From NCBI GenBank assembly GCA_015489285.1, contig WGAA01000325.1, positions 1 through 11,064 of the forward strand: 11,064 nt of DNA. Direction: 5' to 3'. This DNA is from Anaerolineae bacterium. Lineage in GTDB: Bacteria; Chloroflexota; Anaerolineae; JAADDB01. The notes beneath the pieces were generated by a model. The model saw only the letters and a list, made by a program, of their open reading frames with translations. It did no database searches and was not told the origin of the DNA. The position numbers were made by a program, and so were the translations under genes. This document shows, piece by piece, positions 1 through 7,042 of the stretch (the first letter of the stretch is position 1; the number at the start of each line of letters is the position of its first letter).

Positions 1-158
1 CGGTACGCGCCGATGAGGACGAGCATGTGGAGGAAGCGGGCACTCTCAGGGTGCAGCTTGGGCGCCCGAAACACCTCTCGGGACACATCCCGGGAGGCCT
101 CCTCGAATTCCCGCACCACGCGGGCAACGCGTTCATCCAGCGTATCGAAAATGTCCAT
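1..158 (-). CDS. Partial CDS, N-terminal 52 residues of an unrecognised protein
   Basis: Reading the minus strand from the ATG at 158-156, the frame stays open to the window edge, giving 52 residues that begin MDIFDTLDERVARVVREF. A GGAGGGG Shine-Dalgarno sequence lies just upstream (about 160-168), which fixes the start. The visible part is charged and probably helical (RVARVVREFEEASRDVSREV), followed by a more hydrophobic stretch (FLHMLVLIGAYR). There is no signal peptide and no motif I recognise. It is transcribed in the same direction as the radical SAM operon but is separated from it by a ~220-bp repeat-filled spacer. Function unknown; the rest of the gene lies outside the window. Confidence 0.6.
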   Translation of the reverse strand, partial: MDIFDTLDERVARVVREFEEASRDVSREVFRAPKLHPESARFLHMLVLIGAY

Positions 159-174
159 ACCCCTCCCTGGATAT

Positions 175-374
175 GCGTAACGAGTAACGGAGTAACGAGT
201 AACTGGATGGCGCGAAGACAAAGTGGGCTCTACAAAGCCAACCTATCTTCGAGTTACGCATTACGCATTACGCATTACGCATCACGCATCACGTATTACG
301 CCCTCAAGCCAAGAAGCGTCTGCAGTGCCGACTTCTCCCTAGCGCATGACGCATGACGCATGACGCCTGACGCC
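175..374 (-). repeat. Composite heptamer-array repeat element, copy 1
   Basis: Read on the minus strand (374 to 175) the element has five blocks. Array I (373-346) is four heptamers of GCGTCAG/GCGTCAT type. Spacer 1 (345-303) begins GCGCTAGGG and ends TGGCTTGA. Array II (302-254) is seven heptamers of GCGTAAT/GCGTGAT type. Spacer 2 contains a 39-bp core at 243-205. Array III (203-175) is GTTACTC-like. The same block order recurs on the plus strand at 6848-7014 and 7015-7229. The 39-bp core aligns without gaps to both other copies (30/39 to copy 3, 26/39 to copy 2, 24/39 shared by all three, hand-counted). The element starts 7 bp after the stop of the radical SAM gene ending at 381 and ends 16 bp before the start codon at 158. 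It fills the whole non-coding gap; I see no other gene there. Confidence 0.85.
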
Positions 375-375
375 C

Positions 376-389
376 ACCGCTCACGCGGT
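376..389 (-). other. Short perfect hairpin around the stop codon of the radical SAM operon
   Basis: On the minus strand ACCGC-GTGA-GCGGT forms a 5-bp GC-rich stem with a GNRA-type GTGA tetraloop. The loop contains the TGA stop codon of the last operon gene. No U-run follows, so it does not meet the definition of an intrinsic terminator. It could stall ribosomes, stabilise the mRNA end or be chance. Confidence 0.25.
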
Positions 390-1826
390 AGCCTGCCACT
401 GGGGTTGGCCTTTGGGCCGGTTGGGCGTATCCGTGCGGTCGATGCCCAGCATGCGGCGCAACTTGCGGATGTAGCGATGGGGGTCCAACCACTTCTCGCG
501 GAAGGCCTTGAACCCCCGCCGGATGCGGTTCTTCAACTTGCGCTTCTGACTGTAATCGCGAGCCCACTTGAGGAACTCGTAATCCTGCCCCTTGATCTTG
601 GGTTCGGTGGGATTTCGGCGGTACTGGTCGTAATTCGTGATCAGGCTCAGGTTGTGCTTCATCACGTATTCGTACAAATCCGTGCCCGGATGGGGGGTGA
701 AGAACGCAGGGCTGAAGTAATCCGGGTCGATCTCCCGGATCATGCGCACCGTGTCCATCACCTCTTCCTTCGTCTCGGTGGGAATGCCCATCATGTAATT
801 GGCCCAGATGGCGACGCCGTACTTCTTACAGATCTTGGCCGCCTGGATGTTCTTCTCCACCGTCGTCCCCTTGCGCAGGAAATTCAGCACCCGCTGGTTC
901 CCCGACTCAAAGCCGATGAAATACCCCGCGAGCCCGGCATCGGCCATGAGGGCCACCATATCCTCGTGGCGCACAATGATATCCGCGCGCGATTGGGCAA
1001 AGAAGGGTTGGGTGAACCCCTCCGCCTTGTACCGCCGGGAGAACTCGATGACCCACTCCCGGTCCTCGGTCAGACAATCGTCGTGGAACATGAAGGAGGC
1101 GAAATGGTACTTGTCCCGCAGCATCTTCAGCTCTTCGATGACGTTCTCCACGGAACGGCGGCGCACCCGTTTGCCGAAGATGAGATCCTCCCCCGGCTTG
1201 CAGAAGGCGCACTTGTAGGCGCACCCCCGCCCCGCGATGATGGTCACGAAGGGGGGTGGAAGCTCCTTGACAAAGGGAACCTCCGGGCTGTCGAGGGTGT
1301 AGCCCCACTTGCGCCACTCGTTCAGGAACAGATCGCGGTCGGAGAAGGGAATCTTGTCCAGATCGGGGGTGATGCCCCGCAGGACCTTCTGCTTGGGCGG
1401 GCGACCGTCCTTGAGCGCGTGCAACAGGCGGGGGAAGGTGATTTCCCCCTCGTGGAGGACAAGGTAATCCACGTTGGGCATGCGTAACGCGTCGTTCAGG
1501 GCCAGGGTCACATGGGGCCCGCCCACCACGGTAATCACCTCGGGCTTGACCTCCTTCATGATGGCCAGCGCGCGCATGACCGGATTGTAGTCCACCGACA
1601 TCATTGTCACGCCGACCACATCCGGGTCACGCTTTTTGAACTCCTCGCGGAAGTGGTCCCAGCTCTGAAGGGCGCGCAAGTCGATGAGATCGACGTCAAA
1701 CCCCTCGGCCTTGGCCGCCGCGCTGATGGAGGCCAGACCGTGGGAGATCCAGCCGGCTTCCATGCCTCGGCTCAAGGAATTGAACCCATATCCTGCGATT
1801 CCTGCGTACAAAAGTGTCGTCTTCAT
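381..1826 (-). CDS. B12-binding-type radical SAM protein, third of the operon's cobalamin-type enzymes
   Basis: The product is 481 residues. I chose ATG at 1826 because GGAGG lies 8 nt upstream; an in-frame GTG at 1841 would place that ribosome site inside the gene. Residues ~1-150 look like a Rossmann cobalamin-binding domain (VGGPH at 101-105, HEGE at 125-128), without the DxHxxG cobalamin-ligating motif. Residues ~190-390 are a radical SAM/Elp3-type core with Cys202-x3-Cys206-x2-Cys209 (GCAYKCAFC) to bind the 4Fe-4S cluster. Conserved stretches FIGFESGN, GIPTETKEE and TPHPGTDLYEY follow. The C-terminus (~425-465) is strongly basic. By family knowledge such enzymes use SAM, often with cobalamin, for methylation or ring and bond rearrangements; the substrate is not predictable here. 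It is more divergent than the two upstream paralogues and sits 24 bp downstream of the SPASM-type gene as the last gene of the operon. Confidence 0.9.
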   Translation of the reverse strand: MKTTLLYAGIAGYGFNSLSRGMEAGWISHGLASISAAAKAEGFDVDLIDLRALQSWDHFREEFKKRDPDVVGVTMMSVDYNPVMRALAIMKEVKPEVITVVGGPHVTLALNDALRMPNVDYLVLHEGEITFPRLLHALKDGRPPKQKVLRGITPDLDKIPFSDRDLFLNEWRKWGYTLDSPEVPFVKELPPPFVTIIAGRGCAYKCAFCKPGEDLIFGKRVRRRSVENVIEELKMLRDKYHFASFMFHDDCLTEDREWVIEFSRRYKAEGFTQPFFAQSRADIIVRHEDMVALMADAGLAGYFIGFESGNQRVLNFLRKGTTVEKNIQAAKICKKYGVAIWANYMMGIPTETKEEVMDTVRMIREIDPDYFSPAFFTPHPGTDLYEYVMKHNLSLITNYDQYRRNPTEPKIKGQDYEFLKWARDYSQKRKLKNRIRRGFKAFREKWLDPHRYIRKLRRMLGIDRTDTPNRPKGQPQWQATA

Positions 1827-1850
1827 AATCCGCCTCCTCACTCCCGTGCG

Positions 1851-2984
1851 TTATTGGCTGCTCCCCTGGCGTTCCTCGTCGAATTCCGTGCCGTCCAACC
1901 CGATGATGATGGGGCCATCCTCGCTGAGTCGAATGATCTGACTGCCTTCGTCGGCCGGTCGGTTCCCCTGGGCGAAGAAGGGCGCGGGCTTCCACCAGGC
2001 CCACTCCAGACACTTATTGCACGGAGAGACGTCCTCCAGGTCGTTCTCCAGGTGGCGCCGTCGCAGCTCCTGCATCTGGGGACCGTTCCAGTTCTTCATC
2101 ACCCGCACTTTGCCGTCGGGGTCGATGACGTTGCCCAGGGGGAAATTCAGGTTGAAATCCCGGTCACACATGGCGATGGAACCGTCCCAGTAGATGTGGA
2201 CGTGATACCACAGGTTGGGACAGGCCCAACGTTTTTCCGGGAGATTGACCTCATTGGGGCGCAACTCGGAGATCTGCTCCACCTGATCCGCCCAGGAATC
2301 GAAGGGCTTGACGTTGATGCGGTCGACGCCGGGCAGACTCCACACCCGGACGAACTCCCGGATCTCGTCCAGGGTTTGCTTCATCTTGATGATCTGGATG
2401 TTCACGTAGGTGGAGTAGCCCCCCTGGACTTTGAGCTCGATGAAGCGTCGGATGTTCGCGTTGGTGCGTTCGTAATCGGCTCGCACCCGGATGTTTTCGT
2501 AAGTCTCCGGGCGCAGGCCGTCGATGGAAAGGTAGATGGCGCTGAGACCCGCGTCCAGGAGGCGTTTGGCTTTCTCCTCGGTAAGGAGGGTGGCGTTGGT
2601 GCTGATCTCGGAACGCAGGCCCTTCTGCGCGCAATAGGCCACCATGTCGAAGATGCGGGGGTGGAGGAGCGGTTCTCCCCAGATGTGCAAAGTGGTGGCC
2701 TGAACCCAGGGGGCCATTTCGTCCACAATCTGCTTGAAGACCTCGAAGTCCATGAAACCTTGAGGTCGCTTGATGAGTTTGAGCCCCGTGGGGCACATGA
2801 TGCAGTTCAGGTTACAGATGTTGGTGGATTCGATGTACATGCGATCCGGCGGGGGGACGAAGCGCGTTTGACCGGTGGTGTACGCGAGCCAGCGGATGGG
2901 TTGAAGGGCTTTCTGCCGGTAGTAGCGCAACTTCCGCCGGGCTTTTTCCCGAGTCGACATAGCTGGGCCGTTGTTGTGGGTCAT
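1851..2984 (-). CDS. Radical SAM protein with SPASM/twitch-like C-terminal domain
   Basis: The product is 377 residues from the ATG at 2984, which overlaps the previous gene's TGA as ATGA, a common sign of translational coupling. A GTG at 2990 with a better-spaced GGAGAGG site is the alternative start. The radical SAM core has Cys57-x3-Cys61-x2-Cys64 (CNLNCIMC), a WGEP motif at 102-105 in place of the usual GGEP, STNATLL (128-134) and LSIDG (152-156). A SPASM/twitch-like tail follows, with Cys255 (CPNLW), a dG-x-x-x-x-C segment ending at Cys273, LGNV at 283-286, and Cys322-x2-Cys325. Four tail cysteines suggest a single auxiliary 4Fe-4S cluster (inference). Such proteins modify peptides, sugars or other small molecules by hydrogen abstraction. 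The N-terminus (~12-40) is basic and aromatic. It is flanked by cobalamin-type radical SAM genes on both sides, which implies a shared pathway. Substrate unknown. Confidence 0.9.
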   Translation of the reverse strand: MTHNNGPAMSTREKARRKLRYYRQKALQPIRWLAYTTGQTRFVPPPDRMYIESTNICNLNCIMCPTGLKLIKRPQGFMDFEVFKQIVDEMAPWVQATTLHIWGEPLLHPRIFDMVAYCAQKGLRSEISTNATLLTEEKAKRLLDAGLSAIYLSIDGLRPETYENIRVRADYERTNANIRRFIELKVQGGYSTYVNIQIIKMKQTLDEIREFVRVWSLPGVDRINVKPFDSWADQVEQISELRPNEVNLPEKRWACPNLWYHVHIYWDGSIAMCDRDFNLNFPLGNVIDPDGKVRVMKNWNGPQMQELRRRHLENDLEDVSPCNKCLEWAWWKPAPFFAQGNRPADEGSQIIRLSEDGPIIIGLDGTEFDEERQGSSQ

Positions 2985-4453
2985 GACCACTGTTCCGCCT
3001 CTCCTTGGGTCTTGTAGTATTTGAATTTCTTGAACAGCCCCAGATTCATCAGCCCCCGTCCGACGGAGCGGATGGCATCATTGCGGCTGACACGCCAGAG
3101 GACCTCGCCCAGTCGGGGGCCGAAGGCCTTGTGGTACATGCGTCGGGCTTTGGCTTCCAGGAACCGCCGCCGGGCTTCGATGGCGTACTTGCTGAGAAGT
3201 TCGTCGGGCACTTCGGAGACGTTCATGAAGGGCGCGATTTCGGAGAGGTAGGAGTTGTAGTAGTAGGCCTTGGTGAAGTCCGCGTTGTAGCGGAGTTCGG
3301 GCCGTTTGGCCAGGAGCTCCTCCCAGAGTTTCGTGCCGGGGAAGGGGGTGGCGATGGAGAACATGGCTTCGGTGAGGGGCAGGCTGGCCGCGAATTCGAT
3401 GGTCTCCTGGATGGTCTCCTCCGTGTCCCCGGGCAATCCCAGGATGAAGTAGCCCTTGCTGGCGATGCCGGCCTCCTCCGTCCACTGGACGGCCTGACGC
3501 ACCTGGTCCAGGTCGATGTGCTTGGCCGTGCGGCGCAGCACTTCCGGGTTCCCCGATTCGATGCCGTAGTGGATCTGGCGGCATCCCGCCTTGTACATCT
3601 TCCGCAGGAGTTCGGGGGTCACCCGGTCCACGCGGGCAAGACAGCGGAAGCGGATGTCCAGCCCGCTCTCGATGATCGTGTCCAGGATCTTGTCCAGGCG
3701 TTTGACGTTGATGGTGAAGAGGTCGTCGATGAAGTAGAAGTTCCGGGTGTGATAGTTTTCCATGACGTGCCGGATTTCGGCGACGATGTTCTCCGGGCTC
3801 CGCTGGCGGTATGTCCGACCGACGATGCCCTTGAAGCAGAAGGAGCAGTTGTAAGGGCATCCCCGACTGGAGAGGATGGTGATCATGCGCTCTCCGTTGG
3901 GCGCGTACAGGGGGTACGCTTCCAGGTCGAACAGGTGACGGGCCGGGAAGGGCAGCGCGTCCAGGTTGGGCACCAGGGGGCTCTTCCCCCCTTCGACGAC
4001 GCGTCCGTCCTCGTCCCGGTACCACAGGCCCTGGATGAGACGCCATCGGGTATCTCCGGCCGCAAAGGCCCGCAGGAATTCCCGCCAGGCGATCTCCCCT
4101 TCCCCGTAGATGAGGAAGTCGATGTTGGGATTCTGCAGGGTGAGGTCGGGGAGGGTGGTCGCGTGGGGGCCTCCGATGATGATGGGAACACCAAGGGCCT
4201 CTTTGAGGAGTTCGGCCGACCGTTCCACGCTGTAGAATGAGGTGGTCATGGAGGTGAACGCGACGAGGTCGGGCTTGAAGTCGATGACGGCTTTGACCTC
4301 TTCCTCGATGGGCACGTGGGGACGGAGTCCGAAGTCGAAGATGGCGCACTCGTGTCCTTCCTGTTCCGCGACCGCGGCGAGATACCCCAGCCCTAAGGAG
4401 GGGTAACTGTTCACCAATTGATTCCATTTGGGGCCGATGAATGCGATGCGCAT
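2981..4453 (-). CDS. B12-binding-type radical SAM protein, second gene of the operon
   Basis: The product is 490 residues from ATG at 4453, preceded by AAGGAG with a 6-7 nt spacing. Residues ~1-140 form a Rossmann-like cobalamin-binding domain (MRIAFIGPKW, PSLGLGYLAAVAE, IIGGPH at 92-97, YGEGE at 116-120). No DxHxxG motif is seen, so any cobalamin would bind base-off without that histidine. The radical SAM core (~185-400) carries Cys199-x3-Cys203-x2-Cys206 (GCPYNCSFC), FIDDLFT, IHYGIESGNPEVL, LGLPGDTEET and TPFPGTKLWEE, all typical of the BchE/HpnP-like Elp3 superfamily. The C-terminal ~60 residues are basic and aromatic (e.g. KARRMYHKAFGP, LFKKFKYYK). It is clearly paralogous to the gene upstream (39-bp gap) and overlaps the SPASM-type gene by 4 bp. 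The family includes methyltransferases and cyclases; the reaction cannot be fixed from sequence alone. Confidence 0.92.
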   Translation of the reverse strand: MRIAFIGPKWNQLVNSYPSLGLGYLAAVAEQEGHECAIFDFGLRPHVPIEEEVKAVIDFKPDLVAFTSMTTSFYSVERSAELLKEALGVPIIIGGPHATTLPDLTLQNPNIDFLIYGEGEIAWREFLRAFAAGDTRWRLIQGLWYRDEDGRVVEGGKSPLVPNLDALPFPARHLFDLEAYPLYAPNGERMITILSSRGCPYNCSFCFKGIVGRTYRQRSPENIVAEIRHVMENYHTRNFYFIDDLFTINVKRLDKILDTIIESGLDIRFRCLARVDRVTPELLRKMYKAGCRQIHYGIESGNPEVLRRTAKHIDLDQVRQAVQWTEEAGIASKGYFILGLPGDTEETIQETIEFAASLPLTEAMFSIATPFPGTKLWEELLAKRPELRYNADFTKAYYYNSYLSEIAPFMNVSEVPDELLSKYAIEARRRFLEAKARRMYHKAFGPRLGEVLWRVSRNDAIRSVGRGLMNLGLFKKFKYYKTQGEAEQWS

Positions 4454-4492
4454 GGATGGCTCCTTTTCTCCTGGGTCAGGTCTTCGGTTCCC

Positions 4493-5986
4493 TCAGAGGG
4501 GGACCGCTTCGGCTTCGATCTGGCGGCGCAGCTCTTCCTTCTCCTTGCGCGGGAAGACGGTGCGATAGGCCAGACGCACGTTGCGACCGAAGTTCAACCA
4601 GAAATCCTTTCGTCGTACGGCCCGCCAGATGTACTTGGGTCGCCAGTAGAATTGGCGATAGGCTTTGCGGAACATCTCTTCCATGAGCTCCGCGGTCAAA
4701 TCCCCCATCTCGAAGCGGGCTCGATTGTCGAAGAACACGTAATCCTCCCAGTTCTTCACCAGCAATCGGCCCTGCCGTTTGATGATCTCGTAGACGATGG
4801 TCCCCGGGTAGGGGGTCATCATGCTGAAGTTGGCGATGAGGGGGTCGAGCTCGATGGCGAAGTCGATGGTCTTCTGCATGGTCTCGCGTGTGTCGCCGGG
4901 CAGGCCGATGATGAAGAAGCCGATGGTTTCCAGCCCGACGTCCTTGGCGTTCTTGAACGCCTCCCGGATGGTGTCGTGATCGATGCGCTTGTCGATGGTG
5001 AGGAGGAGTTCGGGGTCCCCCGTCTCCACACCGAACGCGGTCCGCTTGAGGCCGGCCTGTTTCAGCTTGAGGAGCAGCTCCCGGGTGGCCAGGTTGGCGC
5101 GGATGCCGTTGACGAAGATCCAGGGCACGTGGTTCAACCGGTTCTCGATGATCAGGTCGGCCAATTTCATCAGCCGGTCGACCCGGATGTTCGCGGAGTC
5201 GTCGAGGACGCCGATCTCCTCGGCCCCCAGGTCGACGACCAGGTGACGCCACTCCTCCAGCACGTTCTCCGGCGAACGGGCTCGCCAGCGGATGGGCATG
5301 ATCGATTGGGAGCAGAAGGTACAGCGGTAGGGGCATCCCCGACTGGTGAGGATGGAGAAGGACCGCGCGCCGTTGACGTGGTCCATCGCCGGCTGGAGGT
5401 TGGTGTATTTCTCCATCTTGAAGAGATGGTACGCGGGCCAGGGCAGGCTGTCCAGATCCCGGATCGCGGGGCGGTCCGGGGTACTGTGGACCGTCCCGTC
5501 GGACGTTTTGTAGGTGATCCCGGCCACGCGACGCCATATCCCCTTCTCCGGGTCCATCAAGGCCGCGGTGCTGAAGGTGGGCTGATCCCGGAGGAATTCG
5601 TCGACCTTGCGGCAAATCTCCAGCCACGTTGCTTCCCCTTCCCCCCGGACGACGATGTCCACGTAGGGCTTCTCCGCGGATTCCTCGGGCAGGACGCTGA
5701 CGTGCGGTCCCCCGAGGACGATGGGGACGTCGTGTACGGCTTTGATGCGCTTCGCGGTCCGCCAGGCCTGCATGACCTGGGGGGTGTTCGCGGTGATCCC
5801 CACCAGGTGGGGGCGGAACCGCCGGACAAAGTCTTCTACCGGCTCGTCCTCCACATCCGCGTCGAAAATGCGCACATCGTACCCGGCTTCTTCCGAGACC
5901 GCGGCCAGGTACGCCAGACCCAGATGGGGGGTCGTGCGGGTGTCGATGGGCAATCGAAATTTCGGGTTGATGAGTAGAACCCGCAT
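4493..5986 (-). CDS. B12-binding-type radical SAM protein, first gene of the operon
   Basis: The product is 497 residues. I chose ATG at 5986 (MRVLLINPKF, a canonical beta-1 strand for this family) because a strong AAGGAGGAGAG precedes it. Upstream in-frame codons to 6094 would run through the promoter and lack homology-like content. Residues ~1-130 are cobalamin-binding-like (TPHLGLAYLAAVSEEAGY, LGGPHVSVLP, RGEGE at 114-118). Residues ~205-400 form the radical SAM core with Cys218-x3-Cys222-x2-Cys225 (GCPYRCTFC), VLDDSAN, FGVETGDPELL, IGLPGDTRET and TPYPGT. The C-terminus (~437-490) is rich in Arg/Lys and aromatic residues (RQFYWRPKYIWRAVRRK). No DxHxxG is present. It is the promoter-proximal gene, so probably sets the expression level of the four-gene unit. 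Substrate unknown. Confidence 0.92.
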   Translation of the reverse strand: MRVLLINPKFRLPIDTRTTPHLGLAYLAAVSEEAGYDVRIFDADVEDEPVEDFVRRFRPHLVGITANTPQVMQAWRTAKRIKAVHDVPIVLGGPHVSVLPEESAEKPYVDIVVRGEGEATWLEICRKVDEFLRDQPTFSTAALMDPEKGIWRRVAGITYKTSDGTVHSTPDRPAIRDLDSLPWPAYHLFKMEKYTNLQPAMDHVNGARSFSILTSRGCPYRCTFCSQSIMPIRWRARSPENVLEEWRHLVVDLGAEEIGVLDDSANIRVDRLMKLADLIIENRLNHVPWIFVNGIRANLATRELLLKLKQAGLKRTAFGVETGDPELLLTIDKRIDHDTIREAFKNAKDVGLETIGFFIIGLPGDTRETMQKTIDFAIELDPLIANFSMMTPYPGTIVYEIIKRQGRLLVKNWEDYVFFDNRARFEMGDLTAELMEEMFRKAYRQFYWRPKYIWRAVRRKDFWLNFGRNVRLAYRTVFPRKEKEELRRQIEAEAVPL

Positions 5987-6046
5987 CAGTCGTCTCTCCT
6001 CCTTGCGACACGTGCTCCGAATTTGATTTGCACCTCTTCCGGCCCT

Positions 6047-6074
6047 ATTATACGCAGGGGGAGATAAAGGGCAA
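6047..6074 (-). promoter_or_regulatory. Probable sigma-70-type promoter of the radical SAM operon
   Basis: On the minus strand a perfect TATAAT lies at 6052-6047, and TTGCCC (4/6 match to TTGACA) at 6074-6069, a 16-nt spacer. The predicted start is near 6040, leaving a leader of ~54 nt before the ATG at 5986. Positions and strand suit the operon, and no other -10 of this quality is seen nearby. Confidence 0.6.
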
Positions 6075-6079
6075 ATTTT

Positions 6080-6085
6080 TATCAT
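6080..6085 (+). promoter_or_regulatory. Possible -10 element for rph
   Basis: TATCAT (5/6 match to TATAAT) lies 30 nt before the rph start codon in an AT-rich stretch. No convincing -35 is found at the usual distance, so this is tentative. If real, it lies only ~5 bp upstream of the operon's -35, so the two divergent promoters would nearly overlap. Confidence 0.25.
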
Positions 6086-6114
6086 CTTACTCATAAAAAT
6101 ATCCGGAGGTCCTT

Positions 6115-6840
6115 ATGAGCTTCCAACGCCCGGACGGCCGGCGTCCCGATGAGCTGCGGCCGGTCTCCATCGAGGTGGGAACGGTCATCCACGCCGAAGG
6201 TTCGGCCCTCATCCGCATGGGCCGGACGGTGGTCCTGTGCAACGCGACGGTCCAGGAGGATGTCCCGCCCTGGCTGCGGGGTCAGGGGAAGGGGTGGGTT
6301 ACCGCGGAGTACGCGCTTCTGCCCCGGAGTACCCACGTGCGAACCCCCCGTGAGCGGAGCGGCCCCCGAGGACGCACCCAGGAGATCCAGCGGTTGATCG
6401 GGCGGGCGTTGCGCGCGTCCGTGGACCTGGAGGCCCTGGGCGAACGGCAGATTATCATCGACACGGATGTGATCCAGGCCGACGGGGGGACCCGCACTGC
6501 GGCCATTACCGGGGGTTACGTGGCCCTGGTGCTGGCGCTGCGCAAGCTGGTGGAGGCGGGGGAGGTGTCCGCTCGTGTGTTCCGTCCGGCCGTGGCCGCG
6601 GTCAGCGTGGGCGTGGTGGAGGGGACGCCCTTGCTGGACCTGTGTTATGAGGAGGATGTCCGGGCCCAGGTGGACATGAATGTGGTGATGAACGCGGTGG
6701 GCCACTTCGTGGAGATCCAGGGCACGGCCGAGGGGATGACCTTCCCCCGGGAGACGCTGGACGAGCTCCTGAACCTGGCCTGGAAGGGCATACGGGAGTT
6801 GCTTCAGATCCAGCAGGAGGTCATCACCGCGGTGAAGTGA
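6115..6840 (+). CDS. rph: Ribonuclease PH (phosphorolytic 3'-5' exoribonuclease for tRNA 3' ends)
   Basis: The product is 241 residues, the usual length for RNase PH. GGAGGT at 6105-6110 lies 4-5 nt before the ATG. The enzyme trims nucleotides 3' of the CCA end of tRNA precursors using phosphate and releasing nucleoside diphosphates, as a cytoplasmic hexameric ring (family knowledge). Diagnostic stretches are HAEGSALI (26-33), GQGKGWVTAEYALLPRST (56-73), GRTQEIQRLIGRALR (86-100), the phosphate-site GGTRT (124-128), LDLCYEED (174-181) and DMNVVM (187-192), then EIQGTAEG (200-207). The conserved Asp181 and Asp187 expected for metal-assisted catalysis are present. It is read divergently from the radical SAM operon. 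The nucleotide-sanitising rdgB gene that often follows rph is absent. No intrinsic terminator is seen; the repeat element begins 7 bp after its stop codon. Confidence 0.97.
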   Translation: MSFQRPDGRRPDELRPVSIEVGTVIHAEGSALIRMGRTVVLCNATVQEDVPPWLRGQGKGWVTAEYALLPRSTHVRTPRERSGPRGRTQEIQRLIGRALRASVDLEALGERQIIIDTDVIQADGGTRTAAITGGYVALVLALRKLVEAGEVSARVFRPAVAAVSVGVVEGTPLLDLCYEEDVRAQVDMNVVMNAVGHFVEIQGTAEGMTFPRETLDELLNLAWKGIRELLQIQQEVITAVK

Positions 6841-6847
6841 TGGGGAG

Positions 6848-7014
6848 GCGTCAGGCGTCAGGCGCGGAGGGGACGTTGGCGTGGTCGGATGGAATTCGGC
6901 ATTGGGTACGTAATCCGTGATGCGTAATGCGTAACGTAGGGCCAGGTTGGCGCGGCTGGGACAATCTTGTCTCCGCACCTTCCTTTCGTTCGTCGTTGGT
7001 CGGTCGTCGGTCGT
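6848..7014 (+). repeat. Composite heptamer-array repeat element, copy 2
   Basis: Blocks in order: array I, two GCGTCAG heptamers (6848-6861). Spacer 1 follows (about 6862-6906, GCGCGGAGGGGA... to CATTGGG). Array II (about 6909-6936) is CGTAATC, CGTGATG, CGTAATG, CGTAACG. The 39-bp core is at 6945-6983. Array III starts at 6987 with CGTTCGT, CGTTGGT, CGGTCGT, CGGTCGT and runs on without a break into array I of copy 3. It is the most diverged copy: core identity is 29/39 to copy 3 and 26/39 to copy 1. Its right boundary is arbitrary because the array is shared. Confidence 0.75.
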
Positions 7015-7042
7015 CATTCGTCATACGTCATGCGTCAGGCGC
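6987..7042 (+). repeat. Array of eight consecutive heptamers joining repeat copies 2 and 3
   Basis: Eight in-phase 7-mers without a slip: CGTTCGT, CGTTGGT, CGGTCGT, CGGTCGT, CATTCGT, CATACGT, CATGCGT, CAGGCGC. The last three bases are CGT in every unit but the final one. The first bases change gradually from the CGTT/CGGT type to the CATN type, so the tail array of copy 2 grades into the head array of copy 3. Confidence 0.85.

Noticed and set aside
27..356. Possible plus-strand protein of 109 residues with an ALRITHYASRITYYA-like segment
   Set aside because: That segment is just the translated heptamer array, the rest is antisense to the partial gene at 1-158, and no ribosome site supports it.
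175..374. Heptamer arrays as a CRISPR array
   Set aside because: Repeat unit is 7 bp, degenerate and contiguous, without unique spacers of constant length, and there are no cas genes in the window.
1827..1841. GTG at 1841 as start of the last radical SAM gene
   Set aside because: The GGAGG ribosome site would fall inside the coding region; ATG at 1826 is well placed behind it.
4454..4492. RiPP precursor peptide hidden in the operon gaps
   Set aside because: The gaps are 39 bp and 24 bp, plus one overlap, all occupied by ribosome sites; no small gene fits.
1512..5977. Long open plus-strand frames antisense to the radical SAM genes (e.g. 1512-3017, 3005-4240, 4418-5977)
   Set aside because: They are shadows caused by GC-rich codon bias; the opposite strand encodes proteins with complete radical SAM motifs and proper ribosome sites.
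381..5986. Naming one of the enzymes BchE, HpnP or another specific symbol
   Set aside because: Only superfamily-level motifs are visible; no other bacteriochlorophyll or hopanoid genes are in the window to support it.
5987..6094. Start at 6094 for the first radical SAM gene
   Set aside because: The extra 36 codons cover the TATAAT promoter and leader; MRVLLINPKF at 5986 is the typical family N-terminus.
6841..6900. Intrinsic terminator after rph
   Set aside because: No GC-rich stem followed by a T-run is present; the sequence is the start of the repeat element.
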